Source: AWTP1-18 sp036504515
Lineage (GTDB): Bacteria > Pseudomonadota > Gammaproteobacteria > Burkholderiales > Rhodocyclaceae
Length of the DNA stretch: 64,000 nt
Assembly (NCBI GenBank): GCA_036504515.1
Contig: DASXVA010000004.1
Span: 124,001 to 188,000 of the forward strand
Reading direction: 5' to 3'
Position numbers and translations under genes: made by a program. The notes under the pieces are model-generated. The model saw only the letters and a list, made by a program, of their open reading frames with translations, was not told the origin of the DNA and searched no databases. Each line of letters starts with the position of its first letter. Position 1 is the stretch's first letter. Shown in pieces: positions 43,402-52,788 of the stretch.

Positions 43402-44192
43402 ATAATACTGATATGGGGCGTGTACACGCCTACCTGTTGCGTAATCGCATAGCCGAAAGCAAATCGATGCGGCGCAACGTTAGTCGCGAAGAGCGCGATA
43501 TTGCAATTATGTTGCGAGATGCCGATGCCCACATGCGAGCTCTGCTCGATGAACTTCTGGACGGGCAAGGATTGATGCTCAAGTCCTTTAGTGACGATGT
43601 GAAGGGGTTGCCAGCAGGGGCTGTTTCATTTGTACTAGCCCGCAAGCCAGACACAAACCCGCCGTTTTTCGGCACTGAGCGAATGATCGCGAGAATGCAA
43701 CAGGCGGGCGGTTCTGATGTATCTGAGCGCGACGCTAAGATATGGTTCACGCATATCTGGTTCATCCTCATGGACATCATCTACACCCGTCGAGGATGCA
43801 GCCCAGGGGAGTTGCAAGATTGGGTCGAAAAGAGCTTCACAAAAGCAGTATTGGTTGATGCGATGCGCGACTACCTGAATGAAGATGTGCGCAAGATAGA
43901 TCCTGCCACGCTAACCACACCCACCATCCATACTTCGCTTACCTCGTTCAAAGAGGGAACGGTCGCCCAGTTCTGTAACAACTTCCTTGATCTGATGATG
44001 GATGCGCGTCTGATTGAAAGCATTGGCAGCGATCTGTACCGCCCGACTCTTTTGTTTGCCTTTGAGGTTAAGTTAAATTACGACCGGCAACTTGAACCAT
44101 TCCTAGCAACCACTGCGCCGTTTGATGGGGCAACCGCAGTCCTTACCCGTGAAGTAACCCTGGAGGACAGCAGTAATGGCCGCAATCACTAG
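43398..44192 (+). CDS. jetB: Wadjet JetB, MukE-like subunit
   Basis: Second gene of the Wadjet-like system; 264 residues. It is predicted all-helical with two winged-helix-like segments, typical of MukE/JetB subunits that bind the kleisin. The segment PFFGTERMIARMQQAG and the acidic patch GELQDWVEKSFTKAVLVD are visible, but there is no motif that identifies it alone. Its start overlaps jetA as ATGA, and its last 17 bases overlap jetC. Such close overlaps argue for equal production of the three parts. Confidence 0.68.
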   Translation: MNNTDMGRVHAYLLRNRIAESKSMRRNVSREERDIAIMLRDADAHMRALLDELLDGQGLMLKSFSDDVKGLPAGAVSFVLARKPDTNPPFFGTERMIARMQQAGGSDVSERDAKIWFTHIWFILMDIIYTRRGCSPGELQDWVEKSFTKAVLVDAMRDYLNEDVRKIDPATLTTPTIHTSLTSFKEGTVAQFCNNFLDLMMDARLIESIGSDLYRPTLLFAFEVKLNYDRQLEPFLATTAPFDGATAVLTREVTLEDSSNGRNH

Positions 44193-47100
44193 AATCGAAG
44201 TCGCCAATTTCTTGGGTGACGGTTATGAGCCTGGCAAGACATGGATCCCCTTTTATCGCGGCGAAACGCTTCGGTTGGCCGGAGTAAATGGGTTCGGTAG
44301 CTCCACTGCTATTCAGATACCAAATGGCGGAGGAAAAACCAGCTTGACCGAAGCCTGTTTGTTTCTGCTTACGCGCAACAGCGGCCTGAAAGAAAAAACG
44401 CAAGGCCGCGTATCACCTGGCGAGAGCTCCTGGTCACACGTTCGGATTGAATTTACCGAGCGTCCGCTTGACGATAATCCCGCCCAGCAGCAATTGATCG
44501 TCATCGACCAACAGGATGCAGTAGGCACTCCCTATGTAGTAGGGTTGGTCTGGTCGCGTGGGAAAGACCCCATTTTCTACCGCTATCAAGGGGTACTGGA
44601 GGATGCGCCGTGCTTCCAGAAAGATGGCACGACCTTGACGCTTATTGAGAACGTCGCGTTCATGGCATCAGTCAAGCGTCTGGAGAGAGATAAATACAAA
44701 GTTTGGAATGTGTGGGGTAGCGCCCGAGATTGGGAGCAGGAGATTAAATTCTTCTGTGATACCGAAGTCTTGAAGCAGAACGCTCAATTCCAACTGGATG
44801 GTGCCGGCGATTACTCGGCAGTCTTCAATAAGGTCAATAACAAAAATGGCGACGGTTACGATGTGAACTTCTTCAGGCAGATCGTGGCGCCGGAGCTTCT
44901 GAGTGATCCGCTGGGCACGGAAGCCGGTGAAGGAGATAAGCGTTTCGAGACGACGCTACTGACTCATTTGCGGATGTCGGTTGATCGTTTGCTGGATATC
45001 TCAACGAGACAGCGCGAACTGGATGCCGCCAGTGCTGCGCTGGTCAAGTTCGAGCCTGTCGAGATGAAGGCAAAGGACGTGATAGCAGCAGAAAGGGCGT
45101 ATATCGCAGAACTCAATAATGTCGCTCGGGATGGAGCGATGATTGATGCCCTAGTGCGTAACAAGCTGCCAGGCATGCCAAATGTCGCTGCACTGGAAGC
45201 GTATTCAGGCAGTAAGAAGCTCCTGCAAGCCCTGTCGAGCATGGTTATTACTCAGCGAGAAGGCGTGCTGATAACTGATACCGGCCTTGCGAAGCTTTGC
45301 GGTGTTGAAACCTTCAAGTTAAATGAAAAAGGTGTTGACCATTGGTCATCAATATCGCAACCAATTGATTTATCAGAAGATGTCAAAGAGTCTTCCATCG
45401 TTGTTGTGAAGCTTAGCAATCCCTCTCATGGTTCGCAAGATGTTGAATATAAAGGAGATGTCAAAAAGTCCGGAAGGGGTGGGAGGCGTTCGAGTGTTAA
45501 TTACTATGACCTGTCAGGTGCCATAAAAGCTGCCGCTGCCGTGAGCAACCTATCGGGCGCTCACACCGATGGCCTGGACGACATCCTGACGCGCGCCTTT
45601 GGCATCGCCATTGATGAGATTGACACGAATCCTTATCGCCGTGAGCGCCGCCACCTTCAAAAATCTATCGATATGGCGGAATTAGCTCTCACTACCGCAG
45701 AAGCCGACAAGGAGCACTGGTCGAATCAGGTTGAGTTGCTTCTGCGCAAGCGTACTGATGCACAGGAAAACCAGACCGCCTATGAAACATTCAAGGCGCG
45801 TGCAGGCGATTTTCTGCCAGAGCACATCAATGATCCGCTGGCTGCCAGAAAGTGGGCGGAGGATCAATTGAAGGAAGCACGGGACGACTTAGACCGTCAC
45901 CACAAGAAAGTTGTTGAACTGACGGCGCACTATAAGACGTGGTGTGATCTGAACGAACAAAACATGGGTATCCCGCTGCAAGAGGTTCTGGATACGCTCA
46001 CGGCCAATTTCGAGAGGGCAAAGGAAGAGCGCAACATGGCGGATACTGCATTAAAGAATGCGCGTGCCCGCCGGTCTGACCTAGATGCAATGCACAAAAC
46101 CAAGAGCGCAGAACTATCGATATTGGAGAAACGGAGTAATCGTCTCGAAGAACTATCCAGCAAGGTACCGCTGTTCATCGAAATGTATGGGGATGTCGAC
46201 CCCGAAGTTCTTGTGCCGCATACAGACCTCAAGGACGCCAATGCGGCTCTTCGTGAGACGGCAGGCGCCCTACAAAGGGCCGAGCTTGATAAGCAAAGCC
46301 TTGAGGCGCTAAGGCCCGCGGTTAAAACCTTCCGAGAAATCTTTGGCGATGCCGATCCGGCTGTCCTTAACCCAAACAAAGAGCTTCGAGATCACAACGA
46401 AAAAATCCGCGTCGAGAATGAAATACTCACGGATCATCAACCGTTGGTCGAGGCACTGGCTCTATTCAAAGAAGCGCATCCAACGAAGCTACCGGCAGAA
46501 TGGCTTGAGGAAGCTGAGCATGAGCGGCAGCAACTCGGGGCAGAACGGCAAGAAAACCAGCGCCGGGCATCCGAAATTAAGCGCGAACTAGCTGAACTGG
46601 AAACGGATTCGATAGCCGACAATCGCGTTTATGCAGATGCATTGGCCGCCTTGAAGGCCGGGCACGTTCGCTATACCCGGCTAAACGAACTCATCAAGGA
46701 AATGGCGACAGGGGATAAGCTTGAAAGTCTGCTGACGCTGTTTTCGTCAGCCCTCTCTGCGCCGGTTATCGACTCGCTTGAAGAGGCAGACACTGCAACT
46801 GAAATCCTAGAACGTGCCAACTTGACCGTGCCGGTATTTCTGAATGCACCGTTACTCCAGTTCATTGAGCGGAACGAGTATCAGACATCCGGGAAGCTAG
46901 TACATTCCTATCTTGTTGGTCGCCGCACTCGCCAAGTCGAGGTTTTGTTGAATCCGGAGTTAATTGCGGAAGAGCGTGAGGGCTTGACGACGGAATCTGA
47001 TCAGCTTGCCAGCCGTCTAATTGAAATTATAAATCGCCTGCGTGAACTTCAACCTACGAGCCATCTCATTGAAACCGCCCTGAAGGCCGCGAAAGCGATC

Positions 47101-49152
47101 GAGCGCAAATCCAAAGAGAAACATGCCGAAGCGAGCGCCCATCACTCACAATTATTGGCATCGCTGGCAGCATTGGAGTTACGTGCATCACCCCAGGCGG
47201 TGGACTCAATTGGAAAGATGAAGGACTTCACCGCCAAGGGCGGCGATGACGCCTACAACATGCTTATCGCCTCCACGATCCCGCAGCTTGAAAGCACAAA
47301 GCAGGCTCAGGAGAAACGGATCGCACAATTGCAGGTATTGGCCGAACCGCCAGCCACCTTATATCTGGAAGCTGCTAAAGAATACAAGCGTGAAGGCGGC
47401 AAGCCAGCGTTGATTGCGGCGCGCGATGCGATTGCGATACTCAAACCAGCAGTCGAGAACATTGCCACCGAGATTGGCGCGCTTGACGACCAAATCAATA
47501 CTGTACTGAGCAATAACGTGGAGAAGGCCACGAATGCCTTGAATCTGCTTAATCAGACCTTCCAGATCAATAAACGTGATTTGGAGACGGCCGTGGCCTT
47601 CCAGGCGACAGATGGTCTTGACTACATGCAACGAAACGAGAAGACCGGTAAAACACTGGATACGGCAATCAGCGTTGCAGGAAACAGGACCAATGGCATT
47701 GACTTCGAGCGTGCTGCTCGCTTCGTACTTCCCGGCAATGAGGATGCCCGGAGCGTGGCGGATCAGATAGCCGACGCCGAAGGAAAACGTAATAGCGCTG
47801 AGGCGAGGCGCAATAAGCTAAACGATGATCTGGTGCAATATCGTGGCCGCCGGGATTCCATAATTCCATTCATGGAAGACCTTCATAAGCTGATTGCGGC
47901 AATTCGTGCGCAAAATTCCAAGATTAGCGACTTTTCCGATGACATCAGGGGCCGGATGTTGTCAGTCGACATTGATCCAGAACTCACCGAATTGGCTGCA
48001 CGCATTCAGAGTGCTTGCATCGGCAAGCAGGCTTCGACAAACGAAGCAGCAAAGACTGCCATCGCCAATCTGACATCGATTATCAATGAACTCGAAATCG
48101 ACACAAAGCCGCTGCTTGCTCGCGTAGATCAAAAATCGTCGGCCTACGAAGCATTTCAGGCGCGGCGTGCCGACTTTTGCGAGAAGGCGCGAAATGGAGA
48201 AATTAAGGGCTTACAGCTACCAGAGATTGAGCGCATATCGGAAGCTCGCACTATTGAACAGCTTGGATTGATTCATCAGGTAAAGGAAAAAATCAGCGCT
48301 TCAATCAAGGAACATCAAGACCAGTTGGCGGTTTTCAAGCAAGCCATGGAGGAATCAAAAGCCGCGACCATCGACAATATGACGCGCTTTGCCCGCCAGG
48401 CCGAGAGCAATCTTGCCATTATGGAGCGCGTGATGCAGAAGTCGCCTAACGCTCGCTTCTACGTAAAAGCGGATGTGGCAGACGCTGACAAGATTCGCAG
48501 CATTATTGAATCCTTGATCGCCACAATCCAGGAACGCGAAGCGGCAGCGCGAGAACGTGGCACCGTTGCATTGAATGAGGATATCAAGCAACGTAACGAA
48601 GAATATCTCGACCAAATTCATATCCAGGTTTATCAGAAGATATTCTCCAATCCATCCGTGCATTTCTTGCACAAGGCCATCCGTGGTGGAGAGAAAACGC
48701 GGTTGACTGGTGACAAAGGAGGTCTTTCTGGTGGGCAGCGTACCGCGCTGATGATGATGTGGCTCATCAAGCAAGCCGACTACGCGCTCACGCGTGCCGT
48801 GATGAATAGCGACCTTAATCGCCGTGATCAAAAAGCGGCCCTTCGTGCAGTTCAGCGAATCATGTTCTTCGATGGATTGTTCAGCAATCTGAGCAGCGAT
48901 GAAATCATCAACGACGCCTTTCAGGGATTGAGTGATATCGACATGAATTTCCAGTTGATCGGACTCATCCACAATCCGAACTACGTCAACAACAAAGCGA
49001 TTTTCCCCGTCCATCTTGTCGGGAAGAAATATTCGGCAACCAAGGGAGGGAAGCGGCATTGCTTCATGTCCATTGACGGATATGAAAACAAGCTAGGGTT
49101 TTTCCAGAGCGCATATCGCAACAACACTTCACCGGAGCAGCCGAATGCTTGA
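44176..49152 (+). CDS. jetC: Wadjet JetC, SMC/MukB-like ATPase with variant Walker B
   Basis: SMC-type motor of the system, 1658 residues, much longer than typical type I JetC (about 1100). Walker A is GGGKTS at residue 51-56, and the ABC signature LSGGQ is at 1517-1521. Walker B is IMFFDGLFSNLS: Asp1566 is followed by Gly1567 where SMC ATPases have the catalytic Glu. His1599 is the H-loop. Long coiled-coil stretches lie between the two head halves (about 490-1450). Residues near 668 and 720 show a short internal repeat (YGDVDPEVL and FGDADPAVL). In Wadjet, JetC extrudes loops of small circular DNA so that JetD can cut it. Confidence 0.85.
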   Translation: MAAITRIEVANFLGDGYEPGKTWIPFYRGETLRLAGVNGFGSSTAIQIPNGGGKTSLTEACLFLLTRNSGLKEKTQGRVSPGESSWSHVRIEFTERPLDDNPAQQQLIVIDQQDAVGTPYVVGLVWSRGKDPIFYRYQGVLEDAPCFQKDGTTLTLIENVAFMASVKRLERDKYKVWNVWGSARDWEQEIKFFCDTEVLKQNAQFQLDGAGDYSAVFNKVNNKNGDGYDVNFFRQIVAPELLSDPLGTEAGEGDKRFETTLLTHLRMSVDRLLDISTRQRELDAASAALVKFEPVEMKAKDVIAAERAYIAELNNVARDGAMIDALVRNKLPGMPNVAALEAYSGSKKLLQALSSMVITQREGVLITDTGLAKLCGVETFKLNEKGVDHWSSISQPIDLSEDVKESSIVVVKLSNPSHGSQDVEYKGDVKKSGRGGRRSSVNYYDLSGAIKAAAAVSNLSGAHTDGLDDILTRAFGIAIDEIDTNPYRRERRHLQKSIDMAELALTTAEADKEHWSNQVELLLRKRTDAQENQTAYETFKARAGDFLPEHINDPLAARKWAEDQLKEARDDLDRHHKKVVELTAHYKTWCDLNEQNMGIPLQEVLDTLTANFERAKEERNMADTALKNARARRSDLDAMHKTKSAELSILEKRSNRLEELSSKVPLFIEMYGDVDPEVLVPHTDLKDANAALRETAGALQRAELDKQSLEALRPAVKTFREIFGDADPAVLNPNKELRDHNEKIRVENEILTDHQPLVEALALFKEAHPTKLPAEWLEEAEHERQQLGAERQENQRRASEIKRELAELETDSIADNRVYADALAALKAGHVRYTRLNELIKEMATGDKLESLLTLFSSALSAPVIDSLEEADTATEILERANLTVPVFLNAPLLQFIERNEYQTSGKLVHSYLVGRRTRQVEVLLNPELIAEEREGLTTESDQLASRLIEIINRLRELQPTSHLIETALKAAKAIERKSKEKHAEASAHHSQLLASLAALELRASPQAVDSIGKMKDFTAKGGDDAYNMLIASTIPQLESTKQAQEKRIAQLQVLAEPPATLYLEAAKEYKREGGKPALIAARDAIAILKPAVENIATEIGALDDQINTVLSNNVEKATNALNLLNQTFQINKRDLETAVAFQATDGLDYMQRNEKTGKTLDTAISVAGNRTNGIDFERAARFVLPGNEDARSVADQIADAEGKRNSAEARRNKLNDDLVQYRGRRDSIIPFMEDLHKLIAAIRAQNSKISDFSDDIRGRMLSVDIDPELTELAARIQSACIGKQASTNEAAKTAIANLTSIINELEIDTKPLLARVDQKSSAYEAFQARRADFCEKARNGEIKGLQLPEIERISEARTIEQLGLIHQVKEKISASIKEHQDQLAVFKQAMEESKAATIDNMTRFARQAESNLAIMERVMQKSPNARFYVKADVADADKIRSIIESLIATIQEREAAARERGTVALNEDIKQRNEEYLDQIHIQVYQKIFSNPSVHFLHKAIRGGEKTRLTGDKGGLSGGQRTALMMMWLIKQADYALTRAVMNSDLNRRDQKAALRAVQRIMFFDGLFSNLSSDEIINDAFQGLSDIDMNFQLIGLIHNPNYVNNKAIFPVHLVGKKYSATKGGKRHCFMSIDGYENKLGFFQSAYRNNTSPEQPNA

Positions 49153-50242
49153 GGCCAGTATCTATGAGTGTTTATGCAAGAAGGTGCGCGGCAACGGCAC
49201 AAACCGCATTCGTACAAAGACCGCGTTATCAAAACTCAGTACGCATATATCGCATGACTCGATTGAAATTCGCAAGGCTTTATTGGCACTGCGGGCGGAT
49301 GGCAAGGTTGAATACAGCACCGGATCGCACGGAGAGCCCATCAGTGCGTTTATTACCGTAATCCCGCCCAAGGTTGTGATTCCGGCCTACGTAACCGGAT
49401 GGAAGGCGGTACTGGAACAATCCGGGCTCCCGAATGACGATTTGCTTGCACTGGAGTCGATTGGGTGCAGCTTGGACGGATTCTGCAAGGGAGATATGGA
49501 ACGCTTGCTTGCTGGGATGGTACGGCTCCGCAAAGAGCAAACGCAAGTGTACGGGCAATGCGATTTCAATGTGAGTGCCGCATACTTGCTGGGATCATCG
49601 AAGCTGCTTTCCGCGTTGGATTCCCGTTCCCTTCGGGCATTTGGAATCGCAATAGATCAGTTTCCGGCTCGGGCGCCTTATGTGGTTGTTGGTGGCAATA
49701 CCGACTCACCCGTCGCAGTCATCCTCGTTGAAAATCCCATCCCATTCGAGACGGCAGTTAGATCGGCAGCAGCAGAACGCTGCCTCTTTATCTGCACCTT
49801 CGGTTTTGGTTTGAGCACGGCCACAAATGACTATGGAAACCAGTTGGCTGGAATTATCGAGAATGGTCGCGCTGTAGTGCTCAATCGATCACATGGTGCA
49901 GCACCTACGCTACAGGCAATCCTAGCCCATCCCGTAGTTCAATTCTGGGGCGACCTCGACACGGCTGGAATGCAGATATTCCAGAGGTTAGTTGCCGCGA
50001 TTCCTCAAATCAAATTATCCGGGCTCTATAAGCCACTTATTGAGGCAGCCAAAGATCCTCTAAGGCGCCATCCGTACACCGCCGTAACTGGCAAGGAGGG
50101 GCAGCCACGAATGGTGTTCCAAACAAATGACACCTATGTCATACGATTACTGACCGCGTGCAAAGACTTTGGCGTAGACCAGGAAATTGTCACCCATGCG
50201 GAAATTTCCGCATGGGCCGGTGAGATATTGGATGCAGCTTGA
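49145..50242 (+). CDS. jetD: Wadjet JetD, Toprim nuclease
   Basis: Topoisomerase-VI-like nuclease of the Wadjet system, 365 residues. The Toprim metal site is visible: Glu196 in VENPIPFE and Asp270/Asp272 in FWGDLDTAGMQIF. N-terminal residues about 15-75 look like a winged helix. JetD cuts circular plasmid DNA trapped by JetABC. Start ATG 49145 overlaps jetC by eight bases. It is the last gene of the tight jetABCD block. JetD with DUF2220-like Toprim region occurs in type I and III Wadjet; I cannot decide the type from the sequence alone. Confidence 0.82.
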   Translation: MLEASIYECLCKKVRGNGTNRIRTKTALSKLSTHISHDSIEIRKALLALRADGKVEYSTGSHGEPISAFITVIPPKVVIPAYVTGWKAVLEQSGLPNDDLLALESIGCSLDGFCKGDMERLLAGMVRLRKEQTQVYGQCDFNVSAAYLLGSSKLLSALDSRSLRAFGIAIDQFPARAPYVVVGGNTDSPVAVILVENPIPFETAVRSAAAERCLFICTFGFGLSTATNDYGNQLAGIIENGRAVVLNRSHGAAPTLQAILAHPVVQFWGDLDTAGMQIFQRLVAAIPQIKLSGLYKPLIEAAKDPLRRHPYTAVTGKEGQPRMVFQTNDTYVIRLLTACKDFGVDQEIVTHAEISAWAGEILDAA

Positions 50243-50353
50243 CGTCTTCGCCGACAGCTATGCTGTTTGTGGCTGAACTCCATCGGAACAAAGATTTTGT
50301 ATTTATTTTTCTATGCAAACTCTTAGCGCCGCATTGCATTCTACGAGGGCCTT

Positions 50354-50779
50354 ATGTGCGCTAATCCTGAAGCACAACTGCAAGAGCTCATGCCATCGTC
50401 AATCATAATTGGCATTGAAGCATTGCGTCGTGAGGCTTGGACAACGCAGATTCCTTATCTGCTGGATGTCGCGATTGAATCTAAAGTTGCGCCGTTCCAC
50501 GACGATCAATTTGTCATCAAGCTACGGTCTTCGGCCTGGTTCGATGCTGTTACTCCTTACCTCAAAGGCGACCGCGCTTTCGGTATCCCATGGCTTAGCC
50601 CGGCCTGGGCGCTAGCAGACATGCTGAATGAGAATGGTTGGGGCAGCTGCGGGCTCTGGCCAGACGACATCGAGTGGGATGAGATTGCCCCGACCGATGA
50701 AGCAGAGTGGCGCATCGCGGCCAATTTCTTCAGACTTCCCAATCATGAGCTTTTATCTATTCGGGAAGAGTCACGCTAG
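50354..50779 (+). CDS. hypothetical protein downstream of jetD
   Basis: A 141-residue acidic, soluble protein that I do not recognise. Start ATG 50354 has GAGGG a few bases upstream. The sequence has Trp-rich patches (GWGSCGLWPDDIEWDEIAPT) and no signal peptide or membrane segment. It lies 111 bp after jetD on the same strand. It could be an accessory or immunity part of the defence locus, or unrelated cargo. Confidence 0.55.
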   Translation: MCANPEAQLQELMPSSIIIGIEALRREAWTTQIPYLLDVAIESKVAPFHDDQFVIKLRSSAWFDAVTPYLKGDRAFGIPWLSPAWALADMLNENGWGSCGLWPDDIEWDEIAPTDEAEWRIAANFFRLPNHELLSIREESR

Positions 50780-51004
50780 ACTGCGCTGAGCCCTTCTGGC
50801 TTTCAGTTTTTAATTCATTGCGCACATGCATACTCTAACGAAAGTTTGTAAGTGGCTGTTTTATTGCGTATTATTTTCTATTTTTTTTGCTTTTGTTTTT
50901 TGGTTGTGATTGAATCGTTCATACGCGATATGCGTTGATACCTATGTCGTAAATCGAGCATGCATACGTATGCAAATGCATCGACGTACATGAAGGAAGA
51001 TTCA

Positions 51005-51232
51005 ATGGACAACTTGCTAAGCGCTCAAGCCTTCGCTGCAAAGCTGGGAATTAGTATGCGCATGCTTGAAGATTTAATTCTTCAGGGCAAAACTCCTCCA
51101 TACATCAAGCTAGGACGTTTGCGACGTTGGCATCCGACGCAAGTCGATGCATGGATAATTGAGCAGTTCTCCGCAGTGAATTCGGAAGTGGAGGCAAAAG
51201 CTTCGTCCCAGACCAAAGCAGTCACGCAATAA
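51005..51232 (+). CDS. AlpA/excisionase-like helix-turn-helix protein
   Basis: A 75-residue DNA-binding protein. LSAQAFAAKLGISMRMLEDL and YIKLGRLRRWHPTQVDAWI match the MerR-like winged helix of AlpA/excisionase proteins, which direct excision or activate genes in integrative elements. ATG 51005 has GGAAG six bases before it; longer frames (50990, 50960) lack a site. The 225-bp stretch before it is very AT-rich. A terminator follows at 51325. It may be a remnant of the element that brought the island. Confidence 0.7.
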   Translation: MDNLLSAQAFAAKLGISMRMLEDLILQGKTPPYIKLGRLRRWHPTQVDAWIIEQFSAVNSEVEAKASSQTKAVTQ

Positions 51233-51324
51233 GCTGGGTGATTATTGCGTGAAGCTGTATTCAGTTTTTAACGGAGGGATTAGCGCGGTACTAGACAAGC
51301 AATCTCGTAGGGCATAAAGGCGAA

Positions 51325-51352
51325 ACGGCTCGGGGTTAGGCCCCCGAGCCGT
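51325..51352 (+). terminator. terminator after the AlpA-like gene
   Basis: An 11-bp stem ACGGCTCGGGG / CCCCGAGCCGT with a six-base loop and a CTCTTTGA tail. A second hairpin, CCGAAGC-GACT-GCTTCGG, is at 51460-51477 before the transposase. Confidence 0.7.
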
Positions 51353-51525
51353 CTCTTTGAAGCATCCAGTTTTGCGGCCGGATAACTTCATTCTACATTT
51401 GGCACTTGGGCTGTCAAGCCTAGGTGCTGCGGTAGCGCTCAAGCCTGAAGTTTGTATCACCGAAGCGACTGCTTCGGCGATAGGGATTCGTTTTGCCCAG
51501 TACCGGCTTTCCCCCTCCATTTTTT

Positions 51526-52788
51526 ATGGAGACTGGCTTGAGCGCCAAACGAAAGTGGAAGAAATACAAGTATGCCGATGGCATCAAGGGGCAGCACATT
51601 CGGAAAACCGCACGAGCCCGTGACTTCACCACGTGGGACGTGTCTGAAATGTCCCACGAAGATGTGTTCTGGTTTTTGGTTGAAAGTCGATGGGGATCGA
51701 GAACAGAAATAGCTTGCCCATCGTGCGGGACTATCAATAAGCACTACTTCCGAAGAACTCGACACCAATGGCGGTGTAAGGATTGCTATGCCTATTTTTC
51801 ATTGACGTCAGGCACCCCATTTCAAGATAGGAAGTTGCCGTTAAAGAAGATGTTGCTTGGTATGGTCGCCTTTATCCATGCCTCCAACGGCATGTCTCAT
51901 CACGAGTTGGCCTTCCATATGAAGGTCCATGTGAAAACGGCACAAGCATTTGTCGGGAAGCTTCGTGAGTCGACCTTCAACGACATGCCCAAGGTACCGT
52001 TGTCTGGAACGGTTCAAATAGACGGTGGATACTTCGGTGGAAGACCGCGTCAAGGACGATTGCGCAGGAAAAAGGACCGCCAAGCTATCGCGGAAGAGAT
52101 CAACAACCGACAGGGAAAGAGAAAACAACGCAGACCTAGATCAAAAATTGATCAGGCAAATGAGCTACGCAAGAAGACGCATCGACGTACCGTTATGGTG
52201 CTGCGAGAGTTGTACCCTGAACCAGGGATGGGGGCCAGACGCAGCATTGTTGCAGTTTGCCTCAGCGAGAACGAGATTTCTGCTATGGAGCTAGCTAGGT
52301 GCTATGTGGTCACAGGCACGAAAATAATGACGGACGAGAATGCTGCATACAACTGCCTGGGCAGCAAGTATGACCATGACACCGTGCAGCATCAGATCGA
52401 GTTTTCAACGGATACCGGAATTAACGACAATCAGGCGGAAAGCTATTTCTCACGTTTGCGTCGCTACGTTTTGGGTGTTTCTCATCGTATCGAAAGCAAA
52501 TACATGATGGACATCGCAATAGAAATGGCATGGCGCGATGATGTCCGGAAAATGACTGAAGGCCAAAAACTAGCCAATTTGGCAAAGGCAGTATTTGGCA
52601 GCAGCTTGTCTCGCTGGTGGCGTGGGTACTGGCAAGGGTTTAATCGGCCGGGAGAGGTGTTATTCGCGCATGGGATTCCAGAGGAGGCGATAAAGGCAGT
52701 AGTGTCCACCGCCCCTCTTCACAGGTCTTCACCTCATGTAACCGTGAAATTTTCTTTTGCCAAACCAGATGGCCCAGCCGTTGGCTAA
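51526..52788 (+). CDS. IS1595-family (ISXO2-like) transposase
   Basis: A 420-residue transposase. The N-terminal zinc ribbon has two CxxC pairs (IACPSCGTI and WRCKDCYAY). The DDE-type domain shows Asp in VQIDGGYFGGR, Asp in TDENAAYNCL and the C-terminal motif NDNQAESYFSRLRRYV, typical of ISXO2-like IS1595 members. Start ATG 51526 (METGLSAK) was taken over an open frame from 51493. The coding region looks complete; I could not find the terminal repeats, so the element's ends are not set. It lies in the defence island and its 3' end overlaps an opposite-strand gene by 149 bp. Confidence 0.9.
   Translation: METGLSAKRKWKKYKYADGIKGQHIRKTARARDFTTWDVSEMSHEDVFWFLVESRWGSRTEIACPSCGTINKHYFRRTRHQWRCKDCYAYFSLTSGTPFQDRKLPLKKMLLGMVAFIHASNGMSHHELAFHMKVHVKTAQAFVGKLRESTFNDMPKVPLSGTVQIDGGYFGGRPRQGRLRRKKDRQAIAEEINNRQGKRKQRRPRSKIDQANELRKKTHRRTVMVLRELYPEPGMGARRSIVAVCLSENEISAMELARCYVVTGTKIMTDENAAYNCLGSKYDHDTVQHQIEFSTDTGINDNQAESYFSRLRRYVLGVSHRIESKYMMDIAIEMAWRDDVRKMTEGQKLANLAKAVFGSSLSRWWRGYWQGFNRPGEVLFAHGIPEEAIKAVVSTAPLHRSSPHVTVKFSFAKPDGPAVG

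Noticed and set aside
48355..49059. 234-residue minus-strand frame opposite the jetC head
   Set aside because: It mirrors the conserved ABC head of JetC and has no motif of its own.
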